Both the position numbers and the translations under genes were made by a program. Below, one piece after another: positions 27,384-35,083 of a stretch of 36,504 nucleotides of DNA (position 1 is its first letter; each line of letters begins with the position of its first letter). A model generated the notes under the pieces. It saw only the letters and a list, made by a program, of their open reading frames with translations. It made no database searches and was not told the origin of the DNA. The DNA lies in the NCBI RefSeq assembly GCF_027622855.1, contig NZ_JAPZVR010000020.1, positions 40,564-77,067 on the forward strand, read 5' to 3'. This DNA comes from Glycomyces algeriensis (GTDB lineage: Bacteria > Actinomycetota > Actinomycetes > Mycobacteriales > Micromonosporaceae).

Positions 27384-27403
27384 CGAAGAAGGTCGAGTCT
27401 TCG
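27384..27403. promoter_or_regulatory. Inverted repeat before the HTH gene
   Basis: CGAAGA (27384-27389) and TCTTCG (27398-27403) form a 6-bp inverted repeat with an 8-bp spacer, 32 bp upstream of the HTH gene start. A -10-like TAGAAT lies at 27322-27327. It could be an autoregulatory site or a leader hairpin. Confidence 0.35.
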
Positions 27404-27434
27404 ACGCCCGTGTCGAGAGAAAGTGTGTGTGCCG

Positions 27435-28346
27435 ATGACGCCTGAGCTCGCCGAAGCGCTACGTGCCGGGCCCTTCCACACTGCCCTGCGCGTGGCCATC
27501 CAGACCAGCGGGCTCGGTCTCGACCGCATCCGCCACCGCCTCGCCATGCGCGGCATCACCGTGTCGACGACGAGCCTGAGCTACTGGCAGTCCGGCCGGT
27601 CCCGGCCCGAGCGCGCCGAGTCCCTCGCCGCCGTCACCGCCCTCGAAGACCTCCTCGAGCTCCCCGCAGGGTCCCTGCGGGTCCTCTTGGGCCCCAAGCG
27701 GGCCCGCGGGCCGCGCTCGATCCGGGGGCAGCTCCCCCGGCCCGACGCGGTGCTCGGCGGCGACGCGGTGCGCGAACTGTGCGACCAGGTGCCGGCCTCC
27801 CGCGAGCACACGCTGGACATCCTCAGCCAGCAGGTGATCGTCCACGTCGACTCCGACTGGCAGGAGTCGGTGTTCGAGCTGTCGATGCTGGTGCGCGCGA
27901 GGCGCGACGATGTGGACCGCTACATCCTGCTGTACCGCGGCGACGAGGGCTGCGACATCGACGACATCGAGTTCAAGCCGGTGCGCGACTGCTCGGTGCC
28001 GAACATCCTGCGGCACCCGGAAGCGCCGGTCGCGCTGGCGGAGATCGTGTTCGACACGCCGCTGCCGAAGGGCGCGACGCACCTGTTCGAGATCGTCGTG
28101 CAGGGCAACGGCGGCACGTCGAGCGGGCACGGGAACGCGTTCCGGTACCCGGTGGACCAGTACTCGCTGCAGGTGCGGTTCGCGCCGGACGCGATCCCGA
28201 GGCGCGTGTATCGCTTCGCGCAGTCGAGTCTGCAGCGCGAGAAGCGCGAGACCGGGGACCTGCAGCTGGGCCCGAACCGCACGGTCGCACTGGCCGAGCC
28301 GGTGCCGAGGCCGGGCGCGCTGGGCATCGGCTGGGAGATCGAATAG
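27435..28346 (+). CDS. HTH (XRE-like) protein with conserved unknown C-terminal domain
   Basis: A 303-aa protein whose first ~75 residues look like an XRE-type helix-turn-helix: FHTALRVAIQTSGLGLDRI, then GITVSTTSLSYWQSGRSRP and a helix ending in ALEDLLELPAGSL. The remaining ~220 residues show no motif I recognise; they are mixed alpha/beta with an acidic GDEGCDIDDIEF stretch and an Arg-rich end. There are no membrane segments. ATG 27435 is chosen; GTG 27429 and 27423 in a GTGTGTGTG run are alternatives. It is divergent from the cysteine desulfurase and convergent with bioY. I do not recognise its target. Confidence 0.78.
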   Translation: MTPELAEALRAGPFHTALRVAIQTSGLGLDRIRHRLAMRGITVSTTSLSYWQSGRSRPERAESLAAVTALEDLLELPAGSLRVLLGPKRARGPRSIRGQLPRPDAVLGGDAVRELCDQVPASREHTLDILSQQVIVHVDSDWQESVFELSMLVRARRDDVDRYILLYRGDEGCDIDDIEFKPVRDCSVPNILRHPEAPVALAEIVFDTPLPKGATHLFEIVVQGNGGTSSGHGNAFRYPVDQYSLQVRFAPDAIPRRVYRFAQSSLQREKRETGDLQLGPNRTVALAEPVPRPGALGIGWEIE

Positions 28347-28354
28347 GGCTCTGC

Positions 28355-28376
28355 CCTATAGGATATATCCTATAGG
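28355..28376. repeat. Perfect 22-bp AT-rich palindrome
   Basis: The 11-bp arm CCTATAGGATA is followed directly by its exact reverse complement, giving a spacer-free 22-bp palindrome 9 bp after the HTH gene stop. It contains nested CCTATAGG palindromes at both ends. It is AT-rich against a GC-rich background and lies between two convergent genes, a position where operators are uncommon. Confidence 0.85.
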
Positions 28377-28378
28377 AA

Positions 28379-28413
28379 AAGGGCGCCTCCGGCCGAAAGC
28401 CGTTGGCGCCCTT
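28379..28413 (-). terminator. Intrinsic terminator of bioY
   Basis: AAGGGCGCC (28379-28387) pairs with GGCGCCCTT (28405-28413), with an inner CGGC/GCCG stem. On the minus strand the stem is followed by a TTTT run. It starts 13 bp after the bioY stop and may also stop the rightward HTH transcript. Confidence 0.75.
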
Positions 28414-28425
28414 CCCGTGTTGCGA

Positions 28426-29040
28426 CTAGTCCTCCGCGTTGCGGAACCTGTTGACGAGCGCCCAGCTGCCGGGCAGGAGCAGGGCCGCGATGACGAGCTT
28501 GACGGCGTCGCCCGCGAGGAACGGGGTCATGCCGGCGGCGACCGCGTCGGCGGCGCTCATGTCGAGCGCGAACGCGAGGTAGGGCACGCCGAAGGCGTAC
28601 ATGAGCACGTTGCCGACGACCATGAGCCCCACGGTCTTCAGGATCGTGCGGTCCCCGCCGCGCTTGGCGAGGAAGCCGACCGCCACGGAGGCGGCCAGGA
28701 AGCCGATGATGTAGCCGAAGGTCGGCATCGCGAAGCCGGAGGTCCCCTCGGTGAACCACGGGACCCCCGCCGCACCGGCGGCGAGGTAGAGCGCGAGGGT
28801 CAGGCCCGCCCGGAGCGGCCCGTAGGCGGCGCCGAGGAGCAGCACGGTGAACGTGGTGAGCACGAACGGGACCGGGCTGATCTGCGGGATGGTGAACGCG
28901 ATCTGCGCGGAAGCGCCGACGGCGGCGGCACCGCCGAGCACGAGCACGGCGTCGCGCGCGTACGCGGCGGCCTTCGTGCGAGCGGGCAGGAGATCAGCGA
29001 GAACGCTCGGCGCGGCAATCGCGACAGCTGGGGCGGCCAT
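28426..29040 (-). CDS. bioY: Biotin transporter substrate-binding subunit BioY
   Basis: A 204-aa membrane protein of the BioY (S-component) family, which captures biotin for uptake. It has about six helices with family motifs SPVPFVLTTFTVLLLGAAYG, the AAGVPWF loop, FGYIIGFLAAS and a late FLAGDAVKLVIAALL. ATG 29040 has GGAGG eight bases upstream; ATG 29058 lacks such a site. No BioM/BioN energising subunits are adjacent, so it either works alone or uses a shared ECF module elsewhere. Confidence 0.93.
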   Translation of the reverse strand: MAAPAVAIAAPSVLADLLPARTKAAAYARDAVLVLGGAAAVGASAQIAFTIPQISPVPFVLTTFTVLLLGAAYGPLRAGLTLALYLAAGAAGVPWFTEGTSGFAMPTFGYIIGFLAASVAVGFLAKRGGDRTILKTVGLMVVGNVLMYAFGVPYLAFALDMSAADAVAAGMTPFLAGDAVKLVIAALLLPGSWALVNRFRNAED

Positions 29041-29071
29041 GTGAGGATCCTCCAACATCGTATGTAGGTTC

Positions 29072-29116
29072 TATATAACTAGAGGCTGCCACGAAGCGTA
29101 ACGCACCGTTGTTACG
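29072..29116 (-). promoter_or_regulatory. bioY promoter with overlapping inverted repeat
   Basis: On the minus strand TTACGC (29101-29096) and TATATA (29077-29072) are 18 bp apart and make a plausible promoter. The inverted repeat CGTAAC (29097-29102) / GTTACG (29111-29116), spacer 8, overlaps the -35 box, the place for a repressor. It is not the reported corynebacterial BioQ pattern (TGAAC-N3-GTTAC), though the GTTAC half is shared. Confidence 0.45.
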
Positions 29117-29363
29117 GCGCCGTGAAGCCCCCGGCGGGCGGCGAGCGGTCCGGCCCGGAAACCGTGTCGGACCCGAGTGCGATCATCGAATCGGGGGCGC
29201 CTGCGAATGCCCGATTTGCCGGCACCCGCCGTGAACCGCCCAACTCCCCCAAGCGAATCGCCCGCCTGTCGTACCCCCGCGGGATCATGAAAAACGGGGG
29301 CGGCCGCGAACACGAGCCTCTTTCGCAAGGCCTGCGCCCCCGCGGCGCGCCCGTGAACACGGC

Positions 29364-29404
29364 CGCGGCCCGGCCGCCCCTGCAGGGGAGCTGACCGGGC
29401 CGCG
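29364..29404 (-). terminator. Hairpin after etfA
   Basis: CGCGGCCCGG (29364-29373) pairs with CCGGGCCGCG (29395-29404), 10 bp, enclosing a second palindrome CCCCTGCAGGGG (29377-29388). It begins 11 bp past the etfA stop. A terminator is likely, although no T-tract follows. Confidence 0.55.
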
Positions 29405-29414
29405 TCGTACGTGC

Positions 29415-30344
29415 TTACTTCCGCTTCTCGATCGCCTCGAGCGCCTGCGGCAGCACCTGGAACAGGTCGCCCACGACGCCGTAGTCGGCCATGCCGAAGA
29501 TCGGCGCGTCGGCGTCCTTGTTGACCGCCACGATGACCCGCGAGGTCTGCATGCCCGCGCGGTGCTGGATCGCGCCCGAGATGCCGGCCGCGACGTACAG
29601 CTGCGGGCTCACCGTCGTACCGGTCTGGCCCACCTGGAACTTGTGCGGGTAGTACCCGGCGTCGGTCGCCGCGCGCGACGCGCCCACCGCGCCGCCCAGC
29701 GCATCGGCCACGCGCTCGATGAGCGCGAAGTCCTCCGCCGAGCCCACACCGCGGCCGCCCGAGACGACCACGCGGGCCTCGGCCAGGCCCGGCCGGTCCC
29801 CCGCGGGCTCGTCGACCCGCTCGGTGACCCGCACGCGCTGGTCCGCTTCAGCCACGGTCGCGGCGACGGCCTCGACGGCGGGCGCGCCCGGGGCGGGAGC
29901 CGGCTCAGTGGAGCCGGTCTTCACCGTCGCGAGCGTGAACCCCTTGGTGGACTTGGACTTCACGACCGTGGCGCCCGCGAAGGCGTCCTGCGTCGCGGTC
30001 CCGTCGGCCTCCAGGCCGGAGACGTCGGTCAGCAGGCCGTTGTCCAGCGCCACCGCCACGCGGGCCGCGAGGGCCTTGCCCTCGTCGGTGCTCGGCAGCA
30101 GGAAGAAGTCCGGCGCGGCGGAGCGCGCCAGGTCGGTGAGGACGGTCGCCTTCGGGTCCACGAAGTAGTCGTCGATACCGGCGGCGTCGACGCGGTAGAC
30201 CTTCGCCGCGCCGTACTCGCCCGCCAGCGCGGCGGCGGCGTCGTCGAAGGCGATGGCCGAGACGTCGCCGAGGGTGCGTCCCAGCGTGAGGACCTCGGCG
30301 GCGTGCTTGCCCGAGTTCGGCACGTACACAAGGATGTCAGTCAT
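29415..30344 (-). CDS. etfA: Electron transfer flavoprotein alpha subunit
   Basis: A 309-aa FAD-binding ETF subunit (EtfA/FixB). It carries electrons from acyl-CoA dehydrogenases to ETF:quinone oxidoreductase. The C-terminal FAD domain has the family core [15 protein letters not shown] and the [20 protein letters not shown] motif, followed by QHRAGMQTS and [19 protein letters not shown] Pro/Ala linker ([17 protein letters not shown]) in mid-protein joins the two domains. ATG 30344 lies 27 bp after the etfB stop, and the order etfB-etfA is the usual one. Confidence 0.96.
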   Translation of the reverse strand: MTDILVYVPNSGKHAAEVLTLGRTLGDVSAIAFDDAAAALAGEYGAAKVYRVDAAGIDDYFVDPKATVLTDLARSAAPDFFLLPSTDEGKALAARVAVALDNGLLTDVSGLEADGTATQDAFAGATVVKSKSTKGFTLATVKTGSTEPAPAPGAPAVEAVAATVAEADQRVRVTERVDEPAGDRPGLAEARVVVSGGRGVGSAEDFALIERVADALGGAVGASRAATDAGYYPHKFQVGQTGTTVSPQLYVAAGISGAIQHRAGMQTSRVIVAVNKDADAPIFGMADYGVVGDLFQVLPQALEAIEKRK

Positions 30345-30371
30345 GATCGGCTCCTATGCCCTTCAACCAGC

Positions 30372-31142
30372 TCAGATGAACTTCTCGGCGGCGAGGAAGT
30401 CGGCGAGCGCGTCGCCGCCCTGGCCTTCGTCGGCGACGATCTGGCCGGCGGCGCGCGGAGGACGCTCGGCGGCGCTCAGCACCTCGTTGCGCGCGGCGGC
30501 GGGCCCGGCCTCGCTGACGCCGAGGTCGGCGAGGGCGAGGGTCTCGACGGGCTTGCGCTTGGCGGCCATGATGCCCTTGAGCGACGGGTAGCGCGGCGTG
30601 TTGATGGTGTCCCAGACGGAGACGATCGCCGGGAGGTTCGCGCTGAGCACGTCGTAGCCGTTGGCCCGCTGGTGCTCGACGGTGACGGTGCGCTCGGCGA
30701 TGTCGATCTTGCGGGCGCCGGTGAGCGCGGGTGCGCCGGTGCGGGCGGCGAGGAGCTGGGGCATGACGCCCATGCCCGAGTCGGTGGACTCGGCGCCGGC
30801 GACCACGAGGTCCCATTCGAGGCGGCCGAGGGCCGCGGCGAGGATCGCGGAGGTGGTGAGCGCGTCGGAGCCGCCGACGGCGTCGTCCTCGATGTGCACG
30901 GCCTTGTCGGCGCCCATCGCGAGGACTTTGCGCACGGTCTCCGTGGCCTGGCCGGGGCCGAGCGTGAGGACGGTGACCTCGCCGCCGTGGGCCTCTTTGA
31001 GCTGGAGGGCGGCTTCGACGGCGTACTCGTCGAGCTCCCCCATGACGTTGTTGGCGCCGTTGCGGTCGACCCGCAGCTGGGCGTCCAGCTGTCTCGCGAG
31101 TCCCGAATCCGGGACCTGCTTGACCAGAACCACGATGTTCAT
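30372..31142 (-). CDS. etfB: Electron transfer flavoprotein beta subunit
   Basis: A 256-aa partner of EtfA (EtfB/FixA), the AMP-binding subunit that completes the heterodimer. The start MNIVVLVKQVPDSG is typical, and the middle holds VVAGAESTDSGMGVMPQLLA and the LPAIVSVWDTINTPRYPSLK signature. ATG 31142 has GGAGG six bases upstream; a TTG two codons earlier is less likely. First gene of etfBA, with a promoter and inverted repeat upstream. Confidence 0.96.
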   Translation of the reverse strand: MNIVVLVKQVPDSGLARQLDAQLRVDRNGANNVMGELDEYAVEAALQLKEAHGGEVTVLTLGPGQATETVRKVLAMGADKAVHIEDDAVGGSDALTTSAILAAALGRLEWDLVVAGAESTDSGMGVMPQLLAARTGAPALTGARKIDIAERTVTVEHQRANGYDVLSANLPAIVSVWDTINTPRYPSLKGIMAAKRKPVETLALADLGVSEAGPAAARNEVLSAAERPPRAAGQIVADEGQGGDALADFLAAEKFI

Positions 31143-31211
31143 CGACAACCTCCGAGGTCGTACTAGAGGACGCTTGTTGGCCTTGGTGTTCGTTCAGGCG
31201 TCTCGGCTGAA

Positions 31212-31242
31212 ACTATATCTTACGAAGTTACTTACGGGTAAC
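31212..31242 (-). promoter_or_regulatory. etfB -10 box and GTTAC/GTAAC inverted repeat
   Basis: TATAGT on the minus strand (31217-31212) is a good -10 box about 70 bp upstream of etfB. GTTAC (31227-31231) and GTAAC (31238-31242), spacer 6, lie where the -35 region would be. No clear -35 consensus is seen, as expected for a regulated promoter. Regulator unknown. Confidence 0.45.
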
Positions 31243-31291
31243 CACCCGAGGCGTTGTTGTCCCCGGCGCGGCGGACAGGCATGATTGGACC

Positions 31292-31609
31292 ATGATCCGC
31301 GCGTTCGTGTTCCTGGTCCTCGCTCACTTGGCGCTGGTCATCGCAGCGGTCGCGGACTGCCTCGGCGGTGAACACGCCCCCAGGAAGCTCACTCGCGCCT
31401 GGTGGGTGCTCATCATCGTGTTCGTCCCGATCGTCGGCGGCATCCTGTGGTTCACGGTCGGGCGGGCCAAGCCCCCACGGCCGCAGCCGGGTTCGCCGCG
31501 CGGCAATGCCGGCCCGCGGAATCCGAAGGGCCCGGTCGCGCCGGACGACGACCCCGACTTCCTGCGGGACATCGACCGCCGCCTGCGCGACGACAACAAG
31601 GAGGACTGA
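31292..31609 (+). CDS. PLDc_N-domain small membrane protein
   Basis: A 105-aa protein with two membrane helices (about residues 5-22 and 37-57) of the phospholipase-D-nuclease N-terminal (PLDc_N) family, motif [20 protein letters not shown] followed by FTVGR. The cytoplasmic tail is Pro/Gly-rich and then acidic/basic ([17 protein letters not shown]). No catalytic phospholipase domain is attached; such short forms are common in actinomycetes and of unknown role. It ends 6 bp from the clpX stop on the other strand. Confidence 0.85.
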   Translation: MIRAFVFLVLAHLALVIAAVADCLGGEHAPRKLTRAWWVLIIVFVPIVGGILWFTVGRAKPPRPQPGSPRGNAGPRNPKGPVAPDDDPDFLRDIDRRLRDDNKED

Positions 31610-31615
31610 GCCGCC

Positions 31616-32917
31616 TCAGGCCGACTTCTCGCGCCTCGGGCGGATCGCCCGGCGCGGCGCGGCCTTGGTCCTCGGCACCAGTGTGGGGTTCACGTTGCGG
31701 CGCACCACGTCGGCGGTGATCTCCACTTTCCCCACCTCGTCGGCGCGGGAGGGGATCTCGAACATGACGGGCTGGAGCACTTCCTCCATGATCGCCCGCA
31801 GCCCGCGCGCGCCGGTGCCGCGCAGCATCGCGGACTCCACGATGGGTTCCAGTGCGTCCTCGGCGAACTCGAGTTCGACGCCGTCGAGTTCGAGCAGGCG
31901 CTGGTACTGCTTGACCAGGGCGTTCTTCGGCTCGGTGAGGATGCGCAGCAGCGCCTCCTTGTCGAGGTGGTCCACAGTGGTCAGGATGGGGAGGCGCCCG
32001 ACCATCTCGGGGATGAGCCCGTACTTGAGCAGGTCCTCGGGCATGACCTGGGAGACGATCGCGTCCTCGGCGGACTCCTCGCCGTCGTGCAGCTGGACCG
32101 CGAAGCCCACGGTGCGCTTGCCGACCCGGGCCTTGATGATCTCCTCGATCCCGGCGAACGCGCCGCCGCAGATGAAGAGGATGTTCGTGGTGTCGATCTG
32201 GATGTGCTCCTGGTGCGGGTGCTTGCGCCCGCCCTGCGGCGGCACGGCCGCGTTGGTGCCTTCCAGGATCTTCAGGAGCGCCTGCTGCACGCCCTCGCCG
32301 GAGACGTCACGGGTGATCGAGGGGTTGTCGGCCTTGCGTCCGGCCTTGTCGATCTCGTCGATGTAGATGATGCCGGTCTCGGCGCGCTTCACGTCGAAGT
32401 CGGCGGCCTGGATGAGCTTGAGGAGGATGTTCTCCACGTCGTCGCCCACGTACCCGGCCTCGGTGAGGGCCGTGGCGTCCGCGATCGCGAACGGGACGTC
32501 GAGCATCCGGGCGAGGGTCTGCGCCAGGTGTGTCTTGCCGGAGCCGGTGGGGCCGACCATGAGGATGTTCGACTTCTGGAGTTCCACGTGGTCGCCGCCG
32601 CGGATCGAGCCGAGTTCGTCGAGCTGCACGCGCTTGTAGTGGTTGTAGACCGCGACCGCGAGCGAGCGCTTCGCCGAGTCCTGGCCGATGACCCACTGGT
32701 CGAGGAACTCGACGATCTCCTTGGGCTTCGGCAGGTCCTCCCAGGCGACCTCGGCCTCCTCGGCGAACTCCTCTTCGATGATCTCGTTGCACAGGTCGAT
32801 GCACTCGTCGCAGATGTACACGTTGGCGGGTCCGGCGATGAGCTTGCGGACCTGCCGCTGCGTCTTCGAGCAGAACGAGCACTTCAAGATCTCGCTGTCA
32901 CCCAGGCGAGGTGCCAT
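31616..32917 (-). CDS. clpX: ATP-dependent Clp protease ATPase subunit ClpX
   Basis: A 433-aa AAA+ unfoldase that feeds substrates into ClpP. The N-terminal zinc domain uses Cys13, 16, 36 and 39 (CSFC and CDEC). Walker A is GPTGSGKT (122-129), Walker [10 protein letters not shown], and the ClpP-docking loop reads GKRTVGF. Pore-loop and sensor-2 regions ([12 protein letters not shown]) are intact. The tail is basic. ATG 32917 is the natural start. It is separated from clpP2 by 307 bp, so it probably has its own promoter as well as possible read-through. Confidence 0.97.
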   Translation of the reverse strand: MAPRLGDSEILKCSFCSKTQRQVRKLIAGPANVYICDECIDLCNEIIEEEFAEEAEVAWEDLPKPKEIVEFLDQWVIGQDSAKRSLAVAVYNHYKRVQLDELGSIRGGDHVELQKSNILMVGPTGSGKTHLAQTLARMLDVPFAIADATALTEAGYVGDDVENILLKLIQAADFDVKRAETGIIYIDEIDKAGRKADNPSITRDVSGEGVQQALLKILEGTNAAVPPQGGRKHPHQEHIQIDTTNILFICGGAFAGIEEIIKARVGKRTVGFAVQLHDGEESAEDAIVSQVMPEDLLKYGLIPEMVGRLPILTTVDHLDKEALLRILTEPKNALVKQYQRLLELDGVELEFAEDALEPIVESAMLRGTGARGLRAIMEEVLQPVMFEIPSRADEVGKVEITADVVRRNVNPTLVPRTKAAPRRAIRPRREKSA

Positions 32918-33224
32918 CGCGGTAACTCCCTCCCTCGGCGGGCCCGCGGGCCCGGACCGAGCGTGCTTTCTTGCTCCATCGTTGAAAGGTCAACCGGTGA
33001 CACCGATCCGGCTCCGTTGATTCAGGACGAACCGGTGTCTCGATCCAGTATTTCGCATTTGCCGCCGGTGCGCCACCCTTGCAGGTCCTGGGCCACGGTA
33101 TCGCGGCCCGGCGACATCGGGGGGCGGATCGATCGGAGGTGAGCCTCCGTCGGATGGCGGCGCTGAGGCGACGGGCCGGGCGTGCCGCGGGCCGGACGCC
33201 CGGACCGTCGCTCCTGCGCTGTGC
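32918..33224. other. Intergenic region between clpP2 and clpX
   Basis: A 307-bp gap between two leftward genes. The 8-bp direct repeat AACCGGTG occurs at 32992-32999 and 33030-33037, and a TTGACC (minus, 32993-32988) lies 71 bp before clpX without a clear -10 partner. No gene or known regulatory RNA was recognised. Confidence 0.4.
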
Positions 33225-33887
33225 TTACGCCGCGACCTCGGCGGGCAGGGCGTTCTTCTTGCGGTAGGTCAGGACGTTGTCGACGATGCCGTACGCGACG
33301 GCCTCCTCGGCGGTGAAGATCTTGTCGCGCTCGATGTCGCGGCGGACCTTGTCCACGGGCTGACCTGTGTGGCGGGAGAGGATCTTCTCCAGCTGGTCGC
33401 GCATGCGCATGATCTCGCGGGCCTGGATCTCCATGTCGGAGGCCTGGCCGAAGGTGCCCTCGGTGGCCGGCTGGTGGACGATCACGCGGGAGTTCGGCAG
33501 CGCGGTGCGCTTGCCGGGGGTCCCGGCCGCGAGCAGCACGGCCGCGGCCGAGGCGGCCTGGCCCATGCACACCGTCGCGATGTCGGGGCGCACGTACTGC
33601 ATCGTGTCGTAGATGGCCATCAGCGCGGTGAGCGAGCCGCCCGGCGAGTTGATGTACATCGTGATGTCCCGGTCGGGGTCGTTGCCCTCGAGGACGATCA
33701 GCTGGCTCATGATGTCGTTCGCGGAGGTGTCGTCGACCGGGGACCCGAGGAAGATGATCCGGTCCTCGAACATCTTGTTGTACGGGTTCATCTCCTTGAC
33801 CCCGTACGAGGTCTTCTCCGTGAACGACGGGACGATGTAGCGGGCCTGCGGACCGAAGCCACCGGCTTGGGCGTGGATGTCCATCAT
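33225..33887 (-). CDS. clpP2: ATP-dependent Clp protease proteolytic subunit ClpP2
   Basis: A 220-aa serine protease subunit. The catalytic triad fits the family: Ser113 (MGQAASAAAVLLAAG), His138 (RVIVHQPA) and Asp188 (IERDKIF). The N-terminus YIVPSFTEKTSYGVKEMNPY is the ClpP2-type propeptide of actinobacteria, where ClpP1 and ClpP2 form a mixed tetradecamer that degrades proteins unfolded by ClpX or ClpC. It starts 20 bp after the clpP1 stop, so the two are co-transcribed. Confidence 0.96.
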   Translation of the reverse strand: MMDIHAQAGGFGPQARYIVPSFTEKTSYGVKEMNPYNKMFEDRIIFLGSPVDDTSANDIMSQLIVLEGNDPDRDITMYINSPGGSLTALMAIYDTMQYVRPDIATVCMGQAASAAAVLLAAGTPGKRTALPNSRVIVHQPATEGTFGQASDMEIQAREIMRMRDQLEKILSRHTGQPVDKVRRDIERDKIFTAEEAVAYGIVDNVLTYRKKNALPAEVAA

Positions 33888-33907
33888 CTGGTTCCCCTAT
33901 TCCTTAC

Positions 33908-34561
33908 TTAGTTGGCCTCGGCGGGGACGTCGGCCACCCGCTTGACGACGTGGTCGATGAAGCCGTAGTCCTTCGCCTCGGCGGCGGTGAACCAGCGGTC
34001 GCGGTCCGAGTCGCGCTCGATCTCCTCGATCGTGCGGCCGGTGTGCTCGGCGACGCGCTCCTGGAACATCTGCTTGGTGTAGAGCATCTGCTCGGCGAGG
34101 ATCGCGACGTCGGAGGCGGTGCCGCCGATGCCGCCGGAGGGCTGGTGCATCATGATGCGCGCGTGCGGGAGCGCGTAGCGCTTGCCGGAGGTGCCGGCGC
34201 ACAGCAGTAGCTGGCCCATGGAGGCGGCCATGCCCATGCCGACGGTGGCGACGTCGTTCTTGATGTACTGCATGGTGTCGTAGATGGCCATGCCGTCGTA
34301 CACCGAGCCGCCGGGCGAGTTGATGTAGAGCTTGATGTCGCGCTGGTCGTCCTCGGCCTCGAGCAGGAGCAGCTGCGCGCACAGGCGGTTGGCGATCTCG
34401 GAGTTCACGTCCGAGCCCAGGAACAGGATGTGCTCCTTGAGCAGCCGGTCGAAGACCATGCTGTCGAGGCCGATCGAGGAGGCGTCGCCGCCACCGCGCC
34501 GGGCCACCGCGCTGACGACGTCCTTCTCCAGCTGCGAGGAGAATGGAATCGAACGGTCCAT
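33908..34561 (-). CDS. clpP1: ATP-dependent Clp protease proteolytic subunit ClpP1
   Basis: A 217-aa ClpP paralogue with Ser114 (GMAASMGQLLLCAG), His139 (RIMMHQPSGG) and Asp188 (SDRDRWF) intact. ClpP1 carries the pocket that docks the second ring and, with ClpP2, makes an essential protease in actinobacteria. ATG 34561 is preferred because GAAGG lies eight bases upstream; ATG 34576, five codons earlier, has a weaker site. First gene of clpP1-clpP2. Confidence 0.95.
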   Translation of the reverse strand: MDRSIPFSSQLEKDVVSAVARRGGGDASSIGLDSMVFDRLLKEHILFLGSDVNSEIANRLCAQLLLLEAEDDQRDIKLYINSPGGSVYDGMAIYDTMQYIKNDVATVGMGMAASMGQLLLCAGTSGKRYALPHARIMMHQPSGGIGGTASDVAILAEQMLYTKQMFQERVAEHTGRTIEEIERDSDRDRWFTAAEAKDYGFIDHVVKRVADVPAEAN

Positions 34562-35083
34562 GTCTTGCACCTTCATTCTGTCTCGGCGATATGCACTCGG
34601 CGTTGCGGTTACCAATCCAGACCTTAGCCCGTCGGGGCGACGATCGGACGCGCCTGGGCGCCGTGTTCGCTGCGAGCGGAGCGCGGGCCTCGGCGACGCT
34701 TGCGAGTCGTAAATCGGCGATGCCGCCTGCCGCCCGTCCTGGGCGCAGGCCGCCCGCGGCGCCCGCACAGGATGTCCGCCCGCCGAGGCCCGGAAACGCC
34801 CCCGGACCGCTCCGACGCGCGGGCCCGGCGACCCCCGGGGCGGATGCGGCGAGCGGGGCCGGGCCGCCCCGGCGGGGTCTAGGCTCGAGGAAAAGTTGCA
34901 GTTCAATACCACCTAACGCGCGCTACTGTCGCGCGTCAGTAGATATCTGCTATGGTCGGGCAAGCGCATACCCGGGTGACTTGGCACACGTGTCGGCGCA
35001 CCGGCGAACGCACGGCTCCGGCCCGCGCTCGCTCCGAACCCCGACGGGTCCCTCACAGGCCCGCATCCTGAAGAGAGAGCTCA
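34562..35083. other. Divergent region between clpP1 and the solute-binding protein gene
   Basis: A 522-bp gap. The clpP1 side has a -10-like TAAGGT (minus, 34626-34621). The right side has a hairpin at 34916-34936, the AGATATCT palindrome at 34941-34948 and an extended -10 at 34948-34956. The centre (about 34640-34890) is very G/C-rich without a supported gene, tRNA or terminator. Confidence 0.5.
34916..34956 (+). promoter_or_regulatory. Regulated promoter of the solute-binding protein operon
   Basis: An extended -10 TGC-TATGGT (34948-34956) follows an AGATATCT palindrome (34941-34948), and ACGCGCG (34916-34922) pairs with CGCGCGT (34930-34936). No -35 consensus is visible, so the upstream repeats may be activator or repressor sites for sugar control (inference). 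Confidence 0.45.

Larger units (their letters stand above)
29041..29414. other. Intergenic region between etfA and bioY
   Basis: A 374-bp gap between two leftward genes. It holds the bioY promoter/operator near 29072-29116 and a hairpin after etfA near 29364-29404. The middle (about 29120-29360) shows only G/C-rich sequence with shadow frames and no gene I can support. Confidence 0.5.

Noticed and set aside
32965..32993. TTGACC as a clpX -35 box
   Set aside because: The base sequence 17-18 bp downstream (GAAAGC/AAAGCA) does not resemble a -10 box, so I do not call a promoter.
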